Shown here: piece by piece, positions 9,261-24,590 of the stretch
How positions within the stretch are numbered: the first letter of the stretch is position 1
Layout of the letters: every line of letters starts with the position of its first letter
DNA from: Sceloporus undulatus
Lineage: Eukaryota > Chordata > Lepidosauria > Squamata > Phrynosomatidae
Direction of reading: 5' to 3'
Assembly: GCF_019175285.1 (NCBI RefSeq)
Contig: NC_056522.1
Location: 237,371,410 to 237,435,409, forward strand
Length of the DNA: 64,000 nucleotides
Notes under the pieces: generated by a model
Databases searched by the model: none
What the model was told of the DNA's origin: nothing
What the model saw: the letters and a program-made list of their open reading frames with translations, nothing else
Position numbers and translations under genes: made by a program

Positions 9261-11257
9261 AGCATAACTGACTTTCCCTACTGACCTGTACACTTGCACT
9301 GGCCACTTATTTTCCCTCTACCTCTTTCATTCTTTAAAAACAGATTTTTTCTGAACCCACACTTCCTTATCTGTTACACTTTCAATTGCTGTGAAGAGCT
9401 GCAGGTTACACTGATTGGGCTAGGAAGGACTTTTATCAACCGGTGTGATTGGACCTGATGCAATATAAGTTTTAGCTGTCTCACAGTAACTTGTATAATT
9501 ATAACTTAGAATTGCAGATGCTGATTTATGTTTCTATTAACTGTTGTAATCTGTTGTTGGAGTCAGTAGAAATATTGGACTTTCCAAATAGGCTGGAGCA
9601 GAGATTGTGGAAACACACTCTCAAGGGGAAGTTCTCCATAAAAGTCTTCTGCCTTGCTCAGGAGCTGATATTTCTTGTCACACACACATCATTCTTAACA
9701 TGGCCTCCTGTTAGACTTAACATTTCCTGCACCATAAAAGTTGTACTAAGCTGCTACCAATAATAATGGTGACTGGCCTTACTCAAGAAGCCTGTCTCTG
9801 TGTGTTTACTGTCCCTGCCTCGTCACAACTTGTTTTGTAGGCACAATGGCTCATTGCATCTTATTAGTGTTGTATAGGAAGATGTCTGAAACTGGACAAG
9901 AGAGATTTGGAACAAGATATGTACTACAGAGGCATTTTTGAAAACTGGGTTTGAAGACTGTGCTGCAGTTTTAAAATCCTACACATTACACTGTGTAAAA
10001 AGTATGTAGAAAGAACCACTTGGAAAGTTTTGTGATGTGCATACATCAACTGTGTTGGACATCAGCCAGAAGTCACTACATAGCTGAATTTCTAGAGAGA
10101 CCAGATTTCTTTTGGAAGCAAACATAAGTAATTATATAGTGTATTTGCATTTCTGCTGCTCAGAGTATATGATGATGCAAGCCACTTGTGGAAATTGCCC
10201 AAATATGCCAAAACCATTAGGATCTGTCAAAATGGGTTTTCTCTGTTGCTATGTCTGGTTGCCCTTGATTGAAGACAAACTGCCAAACATCATTTGCAGG
10301 GACAAACTTAAAAGGGTGCACATGTACTTAGAATATGCTCTGAAGAACTGCACCTGTTTAATGAATTCAGGTTTAGGCTTGTATTTTTGAAGAGTGTCTT
10401 TGTGACATGACAAACTGCTTTTAAAAATGAGGAGCTAAAGCAAGGAAGTGCTTCTGCAGTTACAAAACAGCATGTACAAAGCAAACATGCACCTGAAATA
10501 GCTATTTGATTATTGGTCTCAGTTTTAGGTGCACAGTTATGTAAAACAATTCAAAAGATAATAAAAAACAATTGAACATTGAAGATTTATTAACAATGTC
10601 ATGTTTTATTATATATCATATGTCATTAAAACTGATACAGCTTAAGACCATCAGCTCAATCCTTAACTAATACAGAAGATGTAAAGTACATATTTTTCAT
10701 TTCACTGACACATTAAATTTACAGAAATACATCTCTTATCATCATTCTACTTGTACTAATGGCACCCCGCTGAAGTAAAAAGCAAAGTTGCTATAGGTGT
10801 CTTACAAGTTTTGAGCAATACAGTATTAGTGGTTTTTCATTATGTAACATCTGTTTTATTTATTTTGTTATCTACTCTTAGAGTAAATTAAAGATTCTGC
10901 TCAGGACATAATTGCATATTGAGAAGTTGCTTTACATGTTTTTTTTAAAAAAATAATCCCATCATTTGGGGAAATAATATGTTACAGTAGCATCAATAAT
11001 GTTCTGACATATTTGCGTTTTGGAAGGTAAACATTGTAGAGCTTGATCTGGTGTATTACCTTTTTATATATATTCCACATCTATAAAATATAAGGTTCAA
11101 TCATGTCACCTAAGGAATAGTTGAGATGTTTAATTTTTATAGTCCCTTCTGTTTTCCAGTGTGGCTTTATATAAATGTTCTCTGTTGTTATTCACTTGGA
11201 TCTAATACCATTCTTCAAAAATTAATATGAGACTAAATTTTGCCCTTTTAAAAATAG

Positions 11258-12169
<912 letters not shown>

Positions 12170-14079
12170 TAGGTGTGTGATTAAGCTTTACAGTTTTCTT
12201 TACCATTATGCCCTCACTGCCACTAATAAAGGATGTGTGCAAAGCTTAGGAAAAAATGTGTTTACTATTGGGCAAAGTAATAAACAGGAATTTTCCCAGA
12301 ACTATTGTGGCCAAAATGCCTAACCCCTAGACATTTGCACCTTGTTTCTAAACAAAATTACTTACAGAAAATTATATGAGAGAGAGAGAGAGAGAACGAA
12401 AGAAAGAAAACCAAAGACCAAATAGTGGAAAACTGGTCCAAAGTTAAAGAAAAATAGTTATTTATATGTGTTTGTTTTGTAAACTCTGCTTCTGGAAAAC
12501 CACAATTCTATAAACAAGTTTGGCTTTAATGGGTTTTTGGCATTTTGGTGCATGGCCTTTCATTACCTCCATAAATATTTAGAGATAACAATTCTTTTTG
12601 ACTCCTAGATGCCAATTTTCAGCTTCTATTTCAGAAAATTTGAGCTGGTAAATCAGCTGGGTGTTACGTGGTGAGAGATATTTATTAAGTTACTATTGTA
12701 TAGTGCTTCATTTGTGTGTAAACCTTAAGAGACCAAAACACAAGATCAGATTGTTTTCACAGGGGATGTCCATGCATTGGTACTCTTGGGATATTTGCAC
12801 CTTAATTTTAGTAATATTTGCGTTTGCACTTTGGTTTGCATTTCTGGGCCATGATTTCCTTGCCCATCGCCTCCAGTTCCTGTAATTCTTTCTGCTGCTT
12901 TCAGTTTAATTGAACAATGTGATGTTGGATATATTCTGCATATGACAAGAAATTCATTTTATTTTATTTTTTTCACAGTTGGCATCTATACATTTTGCAT
13001 CTGTAAACTGATTTAAATAAACTGAGTGATAGATTAAGTCGCATAGTTTACTAGAGTATATCATTTTTTAATACTAAAGGGGAAATTGATGTGTGGGAAA
13101 GACATTGACAATGAAAGGGACGGAGCACTGAGATCATAAGACTGATCATCTTTTTGTGACAAAGCAAGCATGATTAGAACTCTGGAAAAGAAAGCTAAAG
13201 AACAGAGGGTTGATTTAGTAAAGAAAGAAAGCAGCAGTTTCCATAGTCTGTTACTCAGAACTCCCAAGTAATATGAAGACTGAGGGGAGCTGCCTTTGAC
13301 TATTGCTATATTTTGAGCATTGATCTCACACAACTGGCATCTATACCACAAGTGCAAGCAAGGAATGCAAAGCACTGTGGCATGCAGCATTGTTTCTCCA
13401 CTGCCAAGGTACAATTGGAAAGTTTTTCTTTTGGTATCCTAGCTAGGCAAAATCTCAACTCTCTCCATTCTAGTGCCCTCCCAGGCATGGATTCAAGCAG
13501 CCAATGAGAAGCAGCTGTGCAAGACTTGCAGAAGAAAAAAAAAGTCTGGACTGGAAGCTCACTCCCATAGCCCTTTGCCCCTTCTTTCTAGTGGTTTTTG
13601 CATCTTTCTCTAATTTATGTGATGTTAACTTCATTTGCTGCGCTGTGAGATCAAGTAAAAAAAAAAACTTTGGGAAGAAAGGAGTACAGAGATGTGAGAA
13701 GAAACAATTTAAAAAGCATATTTTTTTAAAAATTGCTTGCAGGAGAGAAGGAAGATGAAAACGCAGTTTGGGGCAGGTTGTGCCTCACTCTGCTCAGTTA
13801 AAAATGGAAATACCATTGCTGCAGGTAATATAGGATGACCTACAGGGCTCCTGGGATGAGCGATTTGACAAAATGAGAAAAGTGCAATGAACACTTTTGT
13901 TGGATGTGGGAGGAATCTTTTTCTATGCCTAATTTAATGTGAGGAAAAGGATGGCCCCTTTTTATACCATATCCACTAATCCAGTGGTTCACCTAGCTAT
14001 TGAAGATGTTGAAGGGGTAAGAAAGAAAGGGGTGAACCTACCCCCTAAAAGAATGCATAGCTTACTTTTAATGTTTTCA

Positions 14080-14190
14080 TCCTCACAACAGTCCTGTTAG
14101 ACTGTTAGACAGGTTGAGCTGTGACTGGGTCAAGGTGACCACACAAGCTTAATGGGGAAGCAGGGTTCTGAACTTCATATCTAGTGTGTC
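14080..14190 (-). mobile_element. MIR-like tRNA SINE fragment
   Basis: CCTCACAACAGTCCTGTTAG, GTGACTGGGTCAAGGTGACC and GCAGGGTTCTGAAC follow the order of the conserved MIR/CORE-SINE segment, written in reverse orientation. It is old and short. Confidence 0.5.
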
Positions 14191-14263
14191 TTGGGCAGCC
14201 AAACCTGGAATGGAGAAGGGGCACAGAGGTCATGTAATAATCCTTGATTTCTGAGAGACAGCT

Positions 14264-14402
14264 CATAGAATCATAGAGTTGGAAGAGACCACAAGGGCTA
14301 TCCAGTCCAACCCCCTGCCATGCAGGAAATCTAAATCAAAGCATCCCTGACAGATAGCCATCCAGCCTCTGTTTGAAGACCTCTAAGGAAGGAGACTCCA
14401 TT
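14264..14402 (-). mobile_element. CR1 LINE 3' end
   Basis: ATAGAATCATAGAGTTGGAA marks the CR1 3' terminus in reverse, followed by CCACAAGGGCTATCCAGTCC and AACCCCCTGCCATGCAGGAA of the 3' UTR. It is truncated near 14402. Confidence 0.9.
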
Positions 14403-14785
14403 TTGGTAGGATTTGGAAAAAAAGATACTGTTTTTGAGCTTCTAAAATTTGCAGTAGTGTAATATAGTTAAAAGGCTAACCAAAAGGCAAGAACACCTGT
14501 AATAGAATATTGTTGTATCTTCAAAACTAAATAGGAAGTCTGCTCCCATTGTATTTTGTGAAATGACCTACAACCTTTGGCCACCACTGGCTTTCACTGT
14601 AATTGTTCTCCAGGATTTTCCAAGGCTCAATGGGTTTTTAAAAATGTGATATCAAGAATTGCATCAAAATTCAAGTGGGTTCTTGATTGACTTAAAGTTC
14701 AAGGAGAAAGGTTGATAAAAGTGTCCACCCTCATTCTTTTGACAAAATAAAATGTACTTTTCTACTTTGGAAATAGAAATTATTA

Positions 14786-15215
14786 TAGGGCACCCTTCCC
14801 TTACACAGGGGATCCATTCCGGACCCCCGTGTAAGGGAAATTCCACAGATGCTCAAGCCCCATTTTAAAAAATGGGACTCGTGCACATGGTATGGCATGT
14901 GCCTTGGGTGTGTGCACCATTGCCTTTTATGGCCATAGCCTTTTATGGTGACTGGTAGGGTTGCCATAATTGTCCACTAAAACCCGGGACAAAATGTAGG
15001 ACAAAATCTAGACCAAACTGTAGGACAACTGCAGGACAAAACTCAGCCCAAAATGTAGGACATTTAAGAAAATGGAGGACCTTAAATGTCTGACATTTTG
15101 GGCTGAATTTTGTCCTGCAGTTGTCCTACAGTTTGGTCTAGATTTTGTCCTACATTTTGTCTCAGGTTTTAGTGGACAATTATGGCACCCCTCAGTGTAA
15201 GACACGGGCACACTG
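14786..15215. mobile_element. DNA transposon, family A, with an element inserted in it
   Basis: Left end TAGGGCACCC and right end GGGCACACTG with TA outside both (14784-14785, 15216-15217). The family body (GTGTAAGGGAAATTCCACAG, ATGCTCAAGCCCCATT) is interrupted by the palindromic element at 14958-15191. Confidence 0.7.
14958..15191. mobile_element. Palindromic DNA element, family E, nested
   Basis: GGGTTGCCATAATTGTCCAC on the left is inverted against GTGGACAATTATGGCACCCC on the right, and most of the interior pairs (ACAAAATGTAGGACAAAAT with its complement). TA precedes the left end; the right side reads TC. A second copy is at 46832-47051. Confidence 0.8.
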
Positions 15216-15642
15216 TAATAGCCATTGACTTTAATTTAGTGGGCGGATTGTGGGCCATAGAGAGGCTAACAGGTACATGTTGCTTGTACATCACCTGATA
15301 ATAGAAGCAGAAGTCATGTGATGTCATAGAAAACCAACCTAGAAATTAAATGCTGTGTGTCAGGGCTGAGGGCTCAATCATGTTCTTTTTCTTCTCTTAC
15401 ACCCTGTATCTTGCTAGGTTAGAAAGTGTTCTCTCTAGTTCTTGAGATTATTTTCATTCTAACTTCTTATGCAGTGTAGGACAGACTACTATCTATCCCT
15501 CACATGTCAAAGAACATTTACAGTCTGCATGTAGAGTTTAATCCAGAAAACATTAACAGTTCAGTTCTTTGTTGTGTTCTCTGTGATCCACACATACTAG
15601 TTTTATGATTGCGGTGAATCTTGATTGAAATATTCTATAACT

Positions 15643-16151
15643 CAGGGCTCATCCAGAGCCAAAAGTCTTGGGATTTGATGGGCTGTTTCATGTCCGTGTC
15701 TTATGTCATGTAAAGGTGTTTCCACACCTTGCCTCCAGATGCCCTAAAGATACCAGGGCTTCATTCTTATTTTTTTGTCTGGTGTGAAGTGTGGTGTGGG
15801 TGAGGTTTCCTCTCGTTCCTGGACGGAGCGAACAAAGTTCAGAGGAGAATCTTTGTGGGTGAGAGCATATACCCATTCATTGCACCATTACAGCACTGTC
15901 CAACATCTGGAGAAGATACAAGTTATCCCAGTAGGTGAAATTATCTCTTGTTTGATTCAGAATCTCTCAGAGTCAAAAAGAAAACACTTCCTGCCCTGGT
16001 CTTAAACGTCACAGCTGGTCCCTGGAATTAGCTCACAATGCATCAGGACAGGAGGCACATCATTTGGACATTTAACACAAAAACCAAAAACCCAAACTTA
16101 ATCAATACAGGAACAACCCCCCCCCCAAAAAAAAAGTCTGGATGAACCCTG
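15643..16151. mobile_element. DNA element with CAGGG... terminal inverted repeats
   Basis: CAGGGCTCATCCAGA at the left is inverted against TCTGGATGAACCCTG at the right. The CAGGG start is common in hAT elements, but I could not find a convincing 8-bp target duplication. It has no transposase frame. Confidence 0.5.
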
Positions 16152-16599
16152 TGTAGAGTTTTGGCAGGGGTCCTGCAGCCATCTCTCCCATTGCATGTGT
16201 AGACATCTCCAGTGTCTTTTCATATGCCAAGTCAGCAACATCAGAAATAATGTTCTCTTCAATAACTTTTCATTATTGTTGTTTTTTCTTTGGTCATTAT
16301 ATTGCTTCTTTAGTCTTTGTATTTCATTATCATTCTTTTTGGATTTAACTATATTTTGTTGTTGTTCATGGATTGAACTGAAACACTGAGAGTAAATAAA
16401 GACTGTGATCTGGGTTTGTTTGTGTGGCCTCTGAGGCCTTGTTTAAGCTGCACCTGATGAAGGAGTAAAACTGCCTTCTCAGAGAAACACTACCTTTTTT
16501 GTCTGGTCAAGAATAAGGATTGTAGCCTTTTTAAAAAAATTAAACAAGCTTTTGGCTGTTAACTGATTGTGGCAGAATGTTTTTTAATGTGCTGTACTT

Positions 16600-16790
16600 C
16601 TATCTTCTTCAGTGCTTTAAATGTTTTAAACTGTTTTAAATTAGTATTTTTAATAAAATGGCTTATTTAATTGTTTTAAGGTTGTTATTAGATGTTTAGT
16701 TGTACTTTATTTTAAGCCACCTTGCATCACATGCGAGGAGAAAGCTGTGATATTAATTGCGTAAATAAACAGCATAAGTTTAAGAAAATA
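16600..16790 (+). mobile_element. LINE 3' tail, L2-like
   Basis: T-rich tract with repeated TGTTTTAA, then TTTTAAGCCACCTTGCATCA and a GATATTAATTGCGTAAATAA end, the form of the 3' tails of reptile L2-like elements. Confidence 0.4.
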
Positions 16791-18288
16791 ATTTATTAGA
16801 TTGCCAATGAAGGTGTCATCTAAGTCAATATATATTAGTTTTCTTGGCATTTTCATAAGCTGGTTATAGCATGACTGCAAGAGAGAGGATATGGTTCTAG
16901 GGAACTCTGTGATCAGTTGTAGGATAGCAAAAGTACTACAACAAACTTAGGTCTGTAAATCTTGTGACCCAACAAGATCTAATCGTTAGTTGATTAGGCT
17001 GTTGACTATATTTCTGCTGCATACTCATGAAGGGATTAATTTCTTTTTCTGGTTTGTATGAAACCATAACTTTTGTTATGGGAAAGTTGGATTTGCATAA
17101 ACCCTAATTTATTCATAAACCAGGATCTGCTTGTGATTTCTAATCATGGTTTCCATGTAAACTATGGGTGAATATAGGCAACCAACATTTGCAACATCAT
17201 AAGCTTTTTTGCCATTTTGATGCTTTTACCAACTGTAAAAGTGCAAATGTGGGGTTTATTTTCATCATAAATTCTGACTGTGATAAAGACCAGCAAGCCC
17301 CCAATTGCTAAAACATCCCGTATTTACTACTGGTTGCTTGTCTGTTACTTATCTCTGTCAGAAAACACTGAGTGGGGAGATACAGCATTTCATGGTTAGA
17401 ATAATTTAAGGGTGCTTCTTTTGGCTCTTTTTTTCTCCATGGTTTTTGGATCATATGTTCAGATATTTTTCAAAGGTTTTGAAATATTTAAATATTTGCA
17501 GTTATTTTTTACGTAACGTTTAGTGTTTAAAGATGTAGTTATAACTTAGAAGATGATTCATTCTTTTGTGAGGCGACTGAGTATTGTGCACCAATATGAT
17601 TACAGTTTAAAGTACACTTTCTGGAATGGGATGGATTGTTGCAGCATGTACACATTGCAAACACAGCAAAAAGACAGCCAAGTTTTGTTTACAAACATGT
17701 TACAACTTAAAACCAATAGTGGACTTTGCAGACTTAAAGTCAACCCAGTGTCTAAATTAACTGTCTGCTTTCTTAAAAGAAAGAACTAGAAGGTAGTGAT
17801 AGAGCCAGCAAAGCATAAAAGCAAGAGGTATATCTAGTGTCTTTGTTAGATTCCCAGTAAATATATCTCCTCAATCAGTATATATTAGATTATTTGGCAT
17901 TCTTATACACTGGCTGTGGTATGACTGGAAAAGCAAGGATATGAGGCCATAACAAAAGAAGTAAAAACAGTTGTGCAGCATCAGTTGAAAGGCCTATCTA
18001 ATCCAGGATTCTGTTCACGCTGGATCCAATCAGTTGTCCATGAGGAGCCCAAAAACATGCATCCTCCCACTTTTATTCTCCTGCACCTCATATATAGCAT
18101 GGGGAAAGAGAGGGAGAATTTATTGTCCATGAAAAGGAGAGATGGAAGCTGTGCTTATGTCTATCTGTTTTTATGCCACGTGCCATTATGGAATGTTTTC
18201 TAACAATAATTTTCTGCCTACCGTCATTTATTCATTAAAGATTGTATACATTTCTTGAACGTGGTGTGTATGCCTAATTCTGTAATGC

Positions 18289-18640
18289 ACCTTGTTGTTG
18301 TTTAACTGCCCTTGAGTCCCTCTCAACTCATGGCGACTCTGTGGATGAGACATCGCCATGACCCCTGTCTTCCACTGCCCTGTTCAGGTCCTGCAGGTTT
18401 ATGCCCATGACCTCCTGGGTTGAGTCTAGCCATCTGACGTGCAGTCTTCCTCACTTTTCACTACCCTTTACCTTTCCTAGCATTATTGTCTTTCCTAATG
18501 AGTTGTGACTTCTCATGATGTGGTACAAAGTACAAAGCTTCAATTTGATCATTTTAGCTTCCAGGAAGGTTTCAGGCTTGATCTGTTCAAGGACCCATTG
18601 CTTGTCCTTAATTGAATATAATCTGTCTTGGGCCCAGTCC
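18289..18640 (-). mobile_element. RTE/BovB-type LINE 3' fragment
   Basis: The minus strand translates as KDKQWVLEQIKPETFLEAKM ... HIMRSHNSLGKTIMLGKVKG, the well-known C-terminal segment of the BovB-type polyprotein. The 3' part (CTCATGGCGACTCTGTGGAT, GTCTTCCACTGCC) matches the usual BovB end. It is 5'-truncated and abuts the next element. Confidence 0.75.
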
Positions 18641-18945
18641 AGACAGGTGCGATAGGGCGCCCTCGTCACGTGCGAGGGGCAGTGCTTCTAGACGCCCCTC
18701 ACCCCTCGCACGTGAAGAGGGCCTCAGAATGGTGGCGCCCTGTACAGATGGATGCCGCCATCATTACGTGACGGATGTCTAGCGTCCGCACATCACGGCA
18801 CCATTGTGATGTCGTGAGTGCGCCATTGACCCACTGTAGCGTCATAATGGCGCCGCAAGAAGAACCCTTTGGTCTGGAGGCTGACCTTTGGTCCCTGCAG
18901 ACCAAAGCTGGGCACCTTTTTGAATGGTCTGTCCCGCTCCTTGGT
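18632..18945. mobile_element. GC-rich non-autonomous DNA transposon
   Basis: The left end GGGCCCAGTCCAGACAGG and the right end GAATGGTCTGTCCC are inverted. The interior is CpG-rich with CATAATGGCGCC-type repeats, like the elements at 1155, 47290 and 60198. Confidence 0.6.
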
Positions 18946-19927
18946 TTACATTCTTGATTTATTTGCTCTGTGTAGATTTTATTAACACAGTCATGGCATA
19001 GTTCTACTCTGGCTTGTTCTACATTGATTGTCTATAAGACCCTTGACTAACAAAGGGATCTCACTGGAATTTAGTTGTTGCTTTTTGCAAGGCTACTGCA
19101 AAAGTAGACTTTTTAAACAGATTTTTAAAAATTGAATCTTTACAAAAAATGTGCTGTTGTTGCTGTTGAAACAGTTAAATCACATCTTTAATGAGTGGTT
19201 TTAGATTTAGGAGATAGTCAGGCTTCTGTAACTTGTTACTATAAAATAGACAAGTCGTGTGAAACTTAAATGCAAAATAAGTAACAGTGAAAATAATTAA
19301 AGAGACTTATTTATGCCTTTGTTTCTTTGGTCATAGATATACTAGAATTAAATTCAGTAATGGAAGTCTTAAATCCAGAAATAGAAAGAAAATTCAACAA
19401 GATCTCTTAAATTAGGCACTTCACTACTCATATAAACTATCTTCCTCGCCTTGGGAAACCCACAATTGGGTCTGTAATTCACATTTCTTCATACTGCCTA
19501 ACTAAATGAATTAGAATATATATTGCTACAAATCAGCCACTAACTATAGCAGCTTCGAATGTTAGAATTTGCCTTTTCACAAAGAAGCAAATGGGTGTTA
19601 TGAAGTGATAAACCCAGTGTTTTTGTTCTTGAAACTCATAACAATGTGTTTGTTTTTTCTGGAAACCAGAGACATGTTGTCGCCAGTGTATACAAAATTC
19701 ATTGTCTTTGTAAACAAGAGTTTTCTTCCTATTAATCTGAATATTAAAATGTGGTAAAGATGTGTAGGACTGGAACATTTTTCTGCCACCTTTCTCAGTT
19801 TGCTAGTTCTGAAATATATGTTGGCAACTGGACTGTAAATGTAACTTTATGCAACCTTGTGCTTTTCTAGCTTTGTTTGTTTGGAATGTTGTATATGTTT
19901 TCTTTGATCAATGGTAAAGTTACTTAA

Positions 19928-20891
<964 letters not shown>

Positions 20892-22496
20892 TTCTTCTCA
20901 AGGACTGACCGTGTATTGAAACACAAACGTATGTGCCATGAGAACCGTGACAAGAAGCCGAACAGAAGTGCCACCAAACTAGGCCTTTTGTCTCCAGATG
21001 AAGATCAAGGCTTCCCTATGCCTTTGAAAGACAGCTCTTTGCCAAAGAAGAAAAGGCAAAAAACTGAGAAATTGAAGTCTTCTGGGCTGGACAAAGAAAG
21101 TGTGACTGATAAATCTGAACTTAAAAAAGATAAAAATGATTTTTTGCCTTTGTATGCTGGCAGTACTAAGATAAAGGATGAATACATGGTGGCTGAATAT
21201 GCAGTTGAGCTACCACATTCGTCTGTCAGTGGAGGGCACTTACAAGAAGCAAATTCTGGAGAAATACATCCGCCTAAACTGGTACTCAAAAAAGTTAACA
21301 GTAAGAGAAGTTTGAAACAGTCCCTAGAGCAAAGTCACTCCATTTCATCCCTAGCCTCTTATGAAGACAGCAAGGTTTCAAAGTTTGCCTTTGATCTGGT
21401 GGACAACAAAGTTCTGTTGGGCTCTGAAGGCAATGCAGACATTGACCAAGTTGATACTTTGCAAGAAGGTCCCAGTAAGCCTGTACACAGCAGCACAAAC
21501 TACGATGATGCAATGCAGTTTTTAAAGAAAAGACGGTATCTCCAAGCTGCTAATAGTAACAGCAGGGAATATGCCTTGAATGTCGGCACCATTGCCTCTC
21601 AGCCTTCAGTTACTCAAGCTGCTGTTGCAAGTGTGATAGATGAAGGTAGCACAGCATCAATACTGGATACATCAGGACTGAGTGTAGAGATTAAAGGTAA
21701 CCATGACAAAAATGTCATTCCAGATGAGGTACTTCAAACTCTTTTAGACCATTATTCTCATAAAGCAAATGGCCAGCATGAAATAGCTTTTAATGTGGCT
21801 GATACAGAAGTGACTTCCAGTATTGCAATCAATTCTTCTGAAGTATCAGAGGTCACACAAGCTGAGAATGTTGCAACAAGCTCTCAAGGTTCCTCATCCG
21901 ATAAAGCCAGTATGTTACAGGAATATTCCAAGTTTCTTCAGCAAGCTTTGGACAGAACTAGCCAAAATGATGCCTATTTGAACAACCCAAGCCTTAATTT
22001 TGTGAGTGACAACCAGACTCTTACAGGGCAACCAGCATTCTCTGCTATAGACAAACAGGTCTATGCATCTATCCCTGTCAACAATTTTCGATCAGGAATG
22101 AACTCTCCATTAAGAACAACTCCAGACAAGTCTCATTTTGGACTTATTGTTGGTGATTCCCAGCATTCTTTTCCATTTTCAGGTGAGGAGCCAAATCATT
22201 CTTCCTCATCCTCTACACAAGACTTCCTGGATCAAGTGACTTCTCAGAAGAAAGCAGAGGCACAGCCTGTCCATCAAGCATATCAAATAGGTTCTTTTGA
22301 GCAACCATTCAGGGCTCAGTACCATGGAACAAGAGCTGGAATATCATCTCAATTTAACACTGCTAATGGGCAAGTGAACCTCCGGGGGCCAGGGGCAAGT
22401 GCTGAATTCCCAGAATTCCCCTTGGTGAATGTAAATGATGCTCGAGCTGGGATGAACTCTTCACCTGATGCCACAACAGGCCAGACATTTGGCTAA
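20892..22496 (+). CDS. ZNF148: ZNF148 terminal coding exon
   Basis: This last coding exon is 535 codons including the TAA at 22494-22496. It begins [16 protein letters not shown], the histidine half of finger 4, where the His-X4-His spacing (HKRMCH) is the known form for this finger. A basic nuclear-signal-like motif, [11 protein letters not shown], lies near residue 52. The rest is serine-, glutamine- and acidic-rich, as expected for the long regulatory C-terminus, with blocks identical to human ZNF148 such as [37 protein letters not shown] and the terminal TTGQTFG. The acceptor TTGTAG ends at 20891. The full sequence is intact with no frameshift. ZNF281 is the closest paralogue, but identity along the C-terminus is to ZNF148. 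Confidence 0.97.
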   Translation, partial: FFSRTDRVLKHKRMCHENRDKKPNRSATKLGLLSPDEDQGFPMPLKDSSLPKKKRQKTEKLKSSGLDKESVTDKSELKKDKNDFLPLYAGSTKIKDEYMVAEYAVELPHSSVSGGHLQEANSGEIHPPKLVLKKVNSKRSLKQSLEQSHSISSLASYEDSKVSKFAFDLVDNKVLLGSEGNADIDQVDTLQEGPSKPVHSSTNYDDAMQFLKKRRYLQAANSNSREYALNVGTIASQPSVTQAAVASVIDEGSTASILDTSGLSVEIKGNHDKNVIPDEVLQTLLDHYSHKANGQHEIAFNVADTEVTSSIAINSSEVSEVTQAENVATSSQGSSSDKASMLQEYSKFLQQALDRTSQNDAYLNNPSLNFVSDNQTLTGQPAFSAIDKQVYASIPVNNFRSGMNSPLRTTPDKSHFGLIVGDSQHSFPFSGEEPNHSSSSSTQDFLDQVTSQKKAEAQPVHQAYQIGSFEQPFRAQYHGTRAGISSQFNTANGQVNLRGPGASAEFPEFPLVNVNDARAGMNSSPDATTGQTFG

Positions 22497-22944
22497 GCTT
22501 TTTTTTTTTTTTAAAAGAAATAACATTGGCACTTTAGCACAGGTCTGCTCAGCTGAGCTTGTTCTCTCTAGGATGGAGTCCTATACAGATTTAAGGCCTT
22601 GTGTTACAACAAAAAAGTAAACTGGTACAGCATATTGGTAACTACTTTTTGTTGTTGTTGTTAATCGCCATTCTTTGTGAATTGCCTTACAAGTGGGTAT
22701 CCAGTGATAAGGCAGATGGTTTTTTGTTTTTTTTTTTTTTTGCTTATTTGAGATCAGGAACTTGCTATGTTGAGATTTAATACCAGATGAAACAAACCAA
22801 AAAACCCAGATAAGCTGTCTCTCCTATAATAGTTCTGTAGTTTGGCAGTGTTGATTATTTTGGGGACAAGAATAATTATTAGATCATTCATATTAAAATT
22901 TCCTAATTAGTTATTCTAGCCATTGCACTTCAGCAGGGTATATG

Positions 22945-22950
22945 AATAAA
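22945..22950 (+). terminator. Candidate proximal polyadenylation signal of ZNF148
   Basis: AATAAA about 450 bases after the ZNF148 stop codon, in a context GGTATATGAATAAAGTGT. Use of this site would give a short 3' UTR lacking both transposon insertions. It could also be chance in AT-rich DNA. Confidence 0.35.
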
Positions 22951-24187
22951 GTGTACAAACAAAGTAAACTGAAAATTTAAATGTTAGTGAGGAAATTATG
23001 ATTAGACAACTATAGTACTTTTGGGGAAAATATCACTTTCTGGCTGCTGTACAGGAGCAATCCATTACTAGTGTATAAGTTAGAAAATAAGAAGTGGCAC
23101 AGATAATATTACAGTTATTGATTACTTTGCATTTTCTCTTACTATACTTTAGGGAAATTAATGTTTTCAAGACACACACCCCTATTTAAATGCTCAAATA
23201 ATAATTTAAAAAGTATTGCATATTTCTTTGTACCTTTAAAGTTGAACATAACTTTTTGAAGTTTTCCCCTCTACATGATAGCTGTCAAGATGTTCAGGTT
23301 TTAGCCAAATGCTTTGTAGACTACATTCCCTGTTTCATAATATCTATATAAATCAAATTTCAGGATTTAAATCTTCAAATCTGCAGTAATTGACATTAGA
23401 GCACTTAGATTATTTTCAATATTTTTTCATTCTCAAGAATAGAACTATTTTCTACCTTTAGACTCAGTATGGCTACATCATTTTCACACTTTTTTAAAAA
23501 AAAATGAGAATTAATGGGATACCTTCTCATCTCCTCAAACTTGATCTTACCAACAAATTTAAATTTATTAGATATAGAAAATTACCCCAGAAAAAGAAGG
23601 AAGTAAACATTCTCATTACATATCTCATTGCTGGGCAATGACCGTAATAAAGAAATTCATTCATTCACCGCAGTGAACAGTTTCACTGTGGTTTTGCCAA
23701 CTAGAGGTGATGAGTAAAGAGAAACAATCAAAAGATAACTGGTCAGAGTTTTACTTAATTTCATGTATTAATATATTTTAACTTTATTCCTCTCTTATGT
23801 AGATATTTTAATAGTAGGCTGTCTTGAGTTATATAGTGTGGTGCAACAATTAGTATTATATAAAATTTTAAAATGGTGTGTTTTGACTTAACATGAATAT
23901 TGGGATAATTTAACTATTTTTTAAAAAAACAGAAACTATTTTCATCATATGAATGGGGTGTTTTACAGTAATCTTTAGCCAGTATTTTACGTAATGGCTG
24001 AGTGACAAGAACCTAGGTACCCCCACCATGCAAATCATCTAGGCAGTGAAGACTTATTTTAGAACATCATCTCTACTTTCCATCTCTTACAGAAGATATG
24101 TAGTCCAAATGATATCTCTCTCACAAAGAATTTGGTTAATAATAATAATACAACAGAATTTTCCAGGGAAATCATCACTATTAATTA

Positions 24188-24590
24188 CCGTATATACTCA
24201 TCTATAAGTCTAAAACTTTATGCCCAAAAATTGAACCCAAAATCCCAGGTCGACTTATTTATGGGTCACTATGGTAATATGATAGCAGCTCTTTCAGATT
24301 TCCCCATGCGGTGCAGAGAGGAGTTTATTTCTCTTTGGAGCCAAGCAGGAAGAGTCCTGAGGTGATTGATATTGCTGTTTGTTTAAGACTCCATCTCTCG
24401 CCTGTGCCTGGCTGAAATGAAAGCTGAAATGATGAAGCAAAAAGCCTTAATGAGAGTCTCTCTTGCCACTGAAGGAGCCTTCACGTTTTATCCTCAACCT
24501 ATCTACAAGTCATGACAAAATCCATAATTTTGGCCCCAAAACCTGACCTCAACTTATACATGAAGTCGACTTATAGTTGAGTGTATACAG
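24188..24590. mobile_element. TA-flanked DNA transposon, family D, inside the ZNF148 3' UTR
   Basis: Left end CCGTATATACTCATCTATAA, right end reverse complement CTGTATACACTCAACTATAA. TA lies outside both ends (24186-24187, 24591-24592). It is 403 bp, shorter than the 543-bp copy at 2970. Confidence 0.8.

Larger units (their letters stand above)
4362..11257. other. ZNF148 intron, mostly LINE and DNA-element remains
   Basis: The 6.9-kb intron carries family A, L2, L1, family D, mariner-like and SINE insertions between 4.7 and 9.3 kb. From about 9300 to 11257 I recognise nothing; it is AT-rich, and the longest frame (10112-10390, 92 codons) matches no family I know. Confidence 0.6.
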
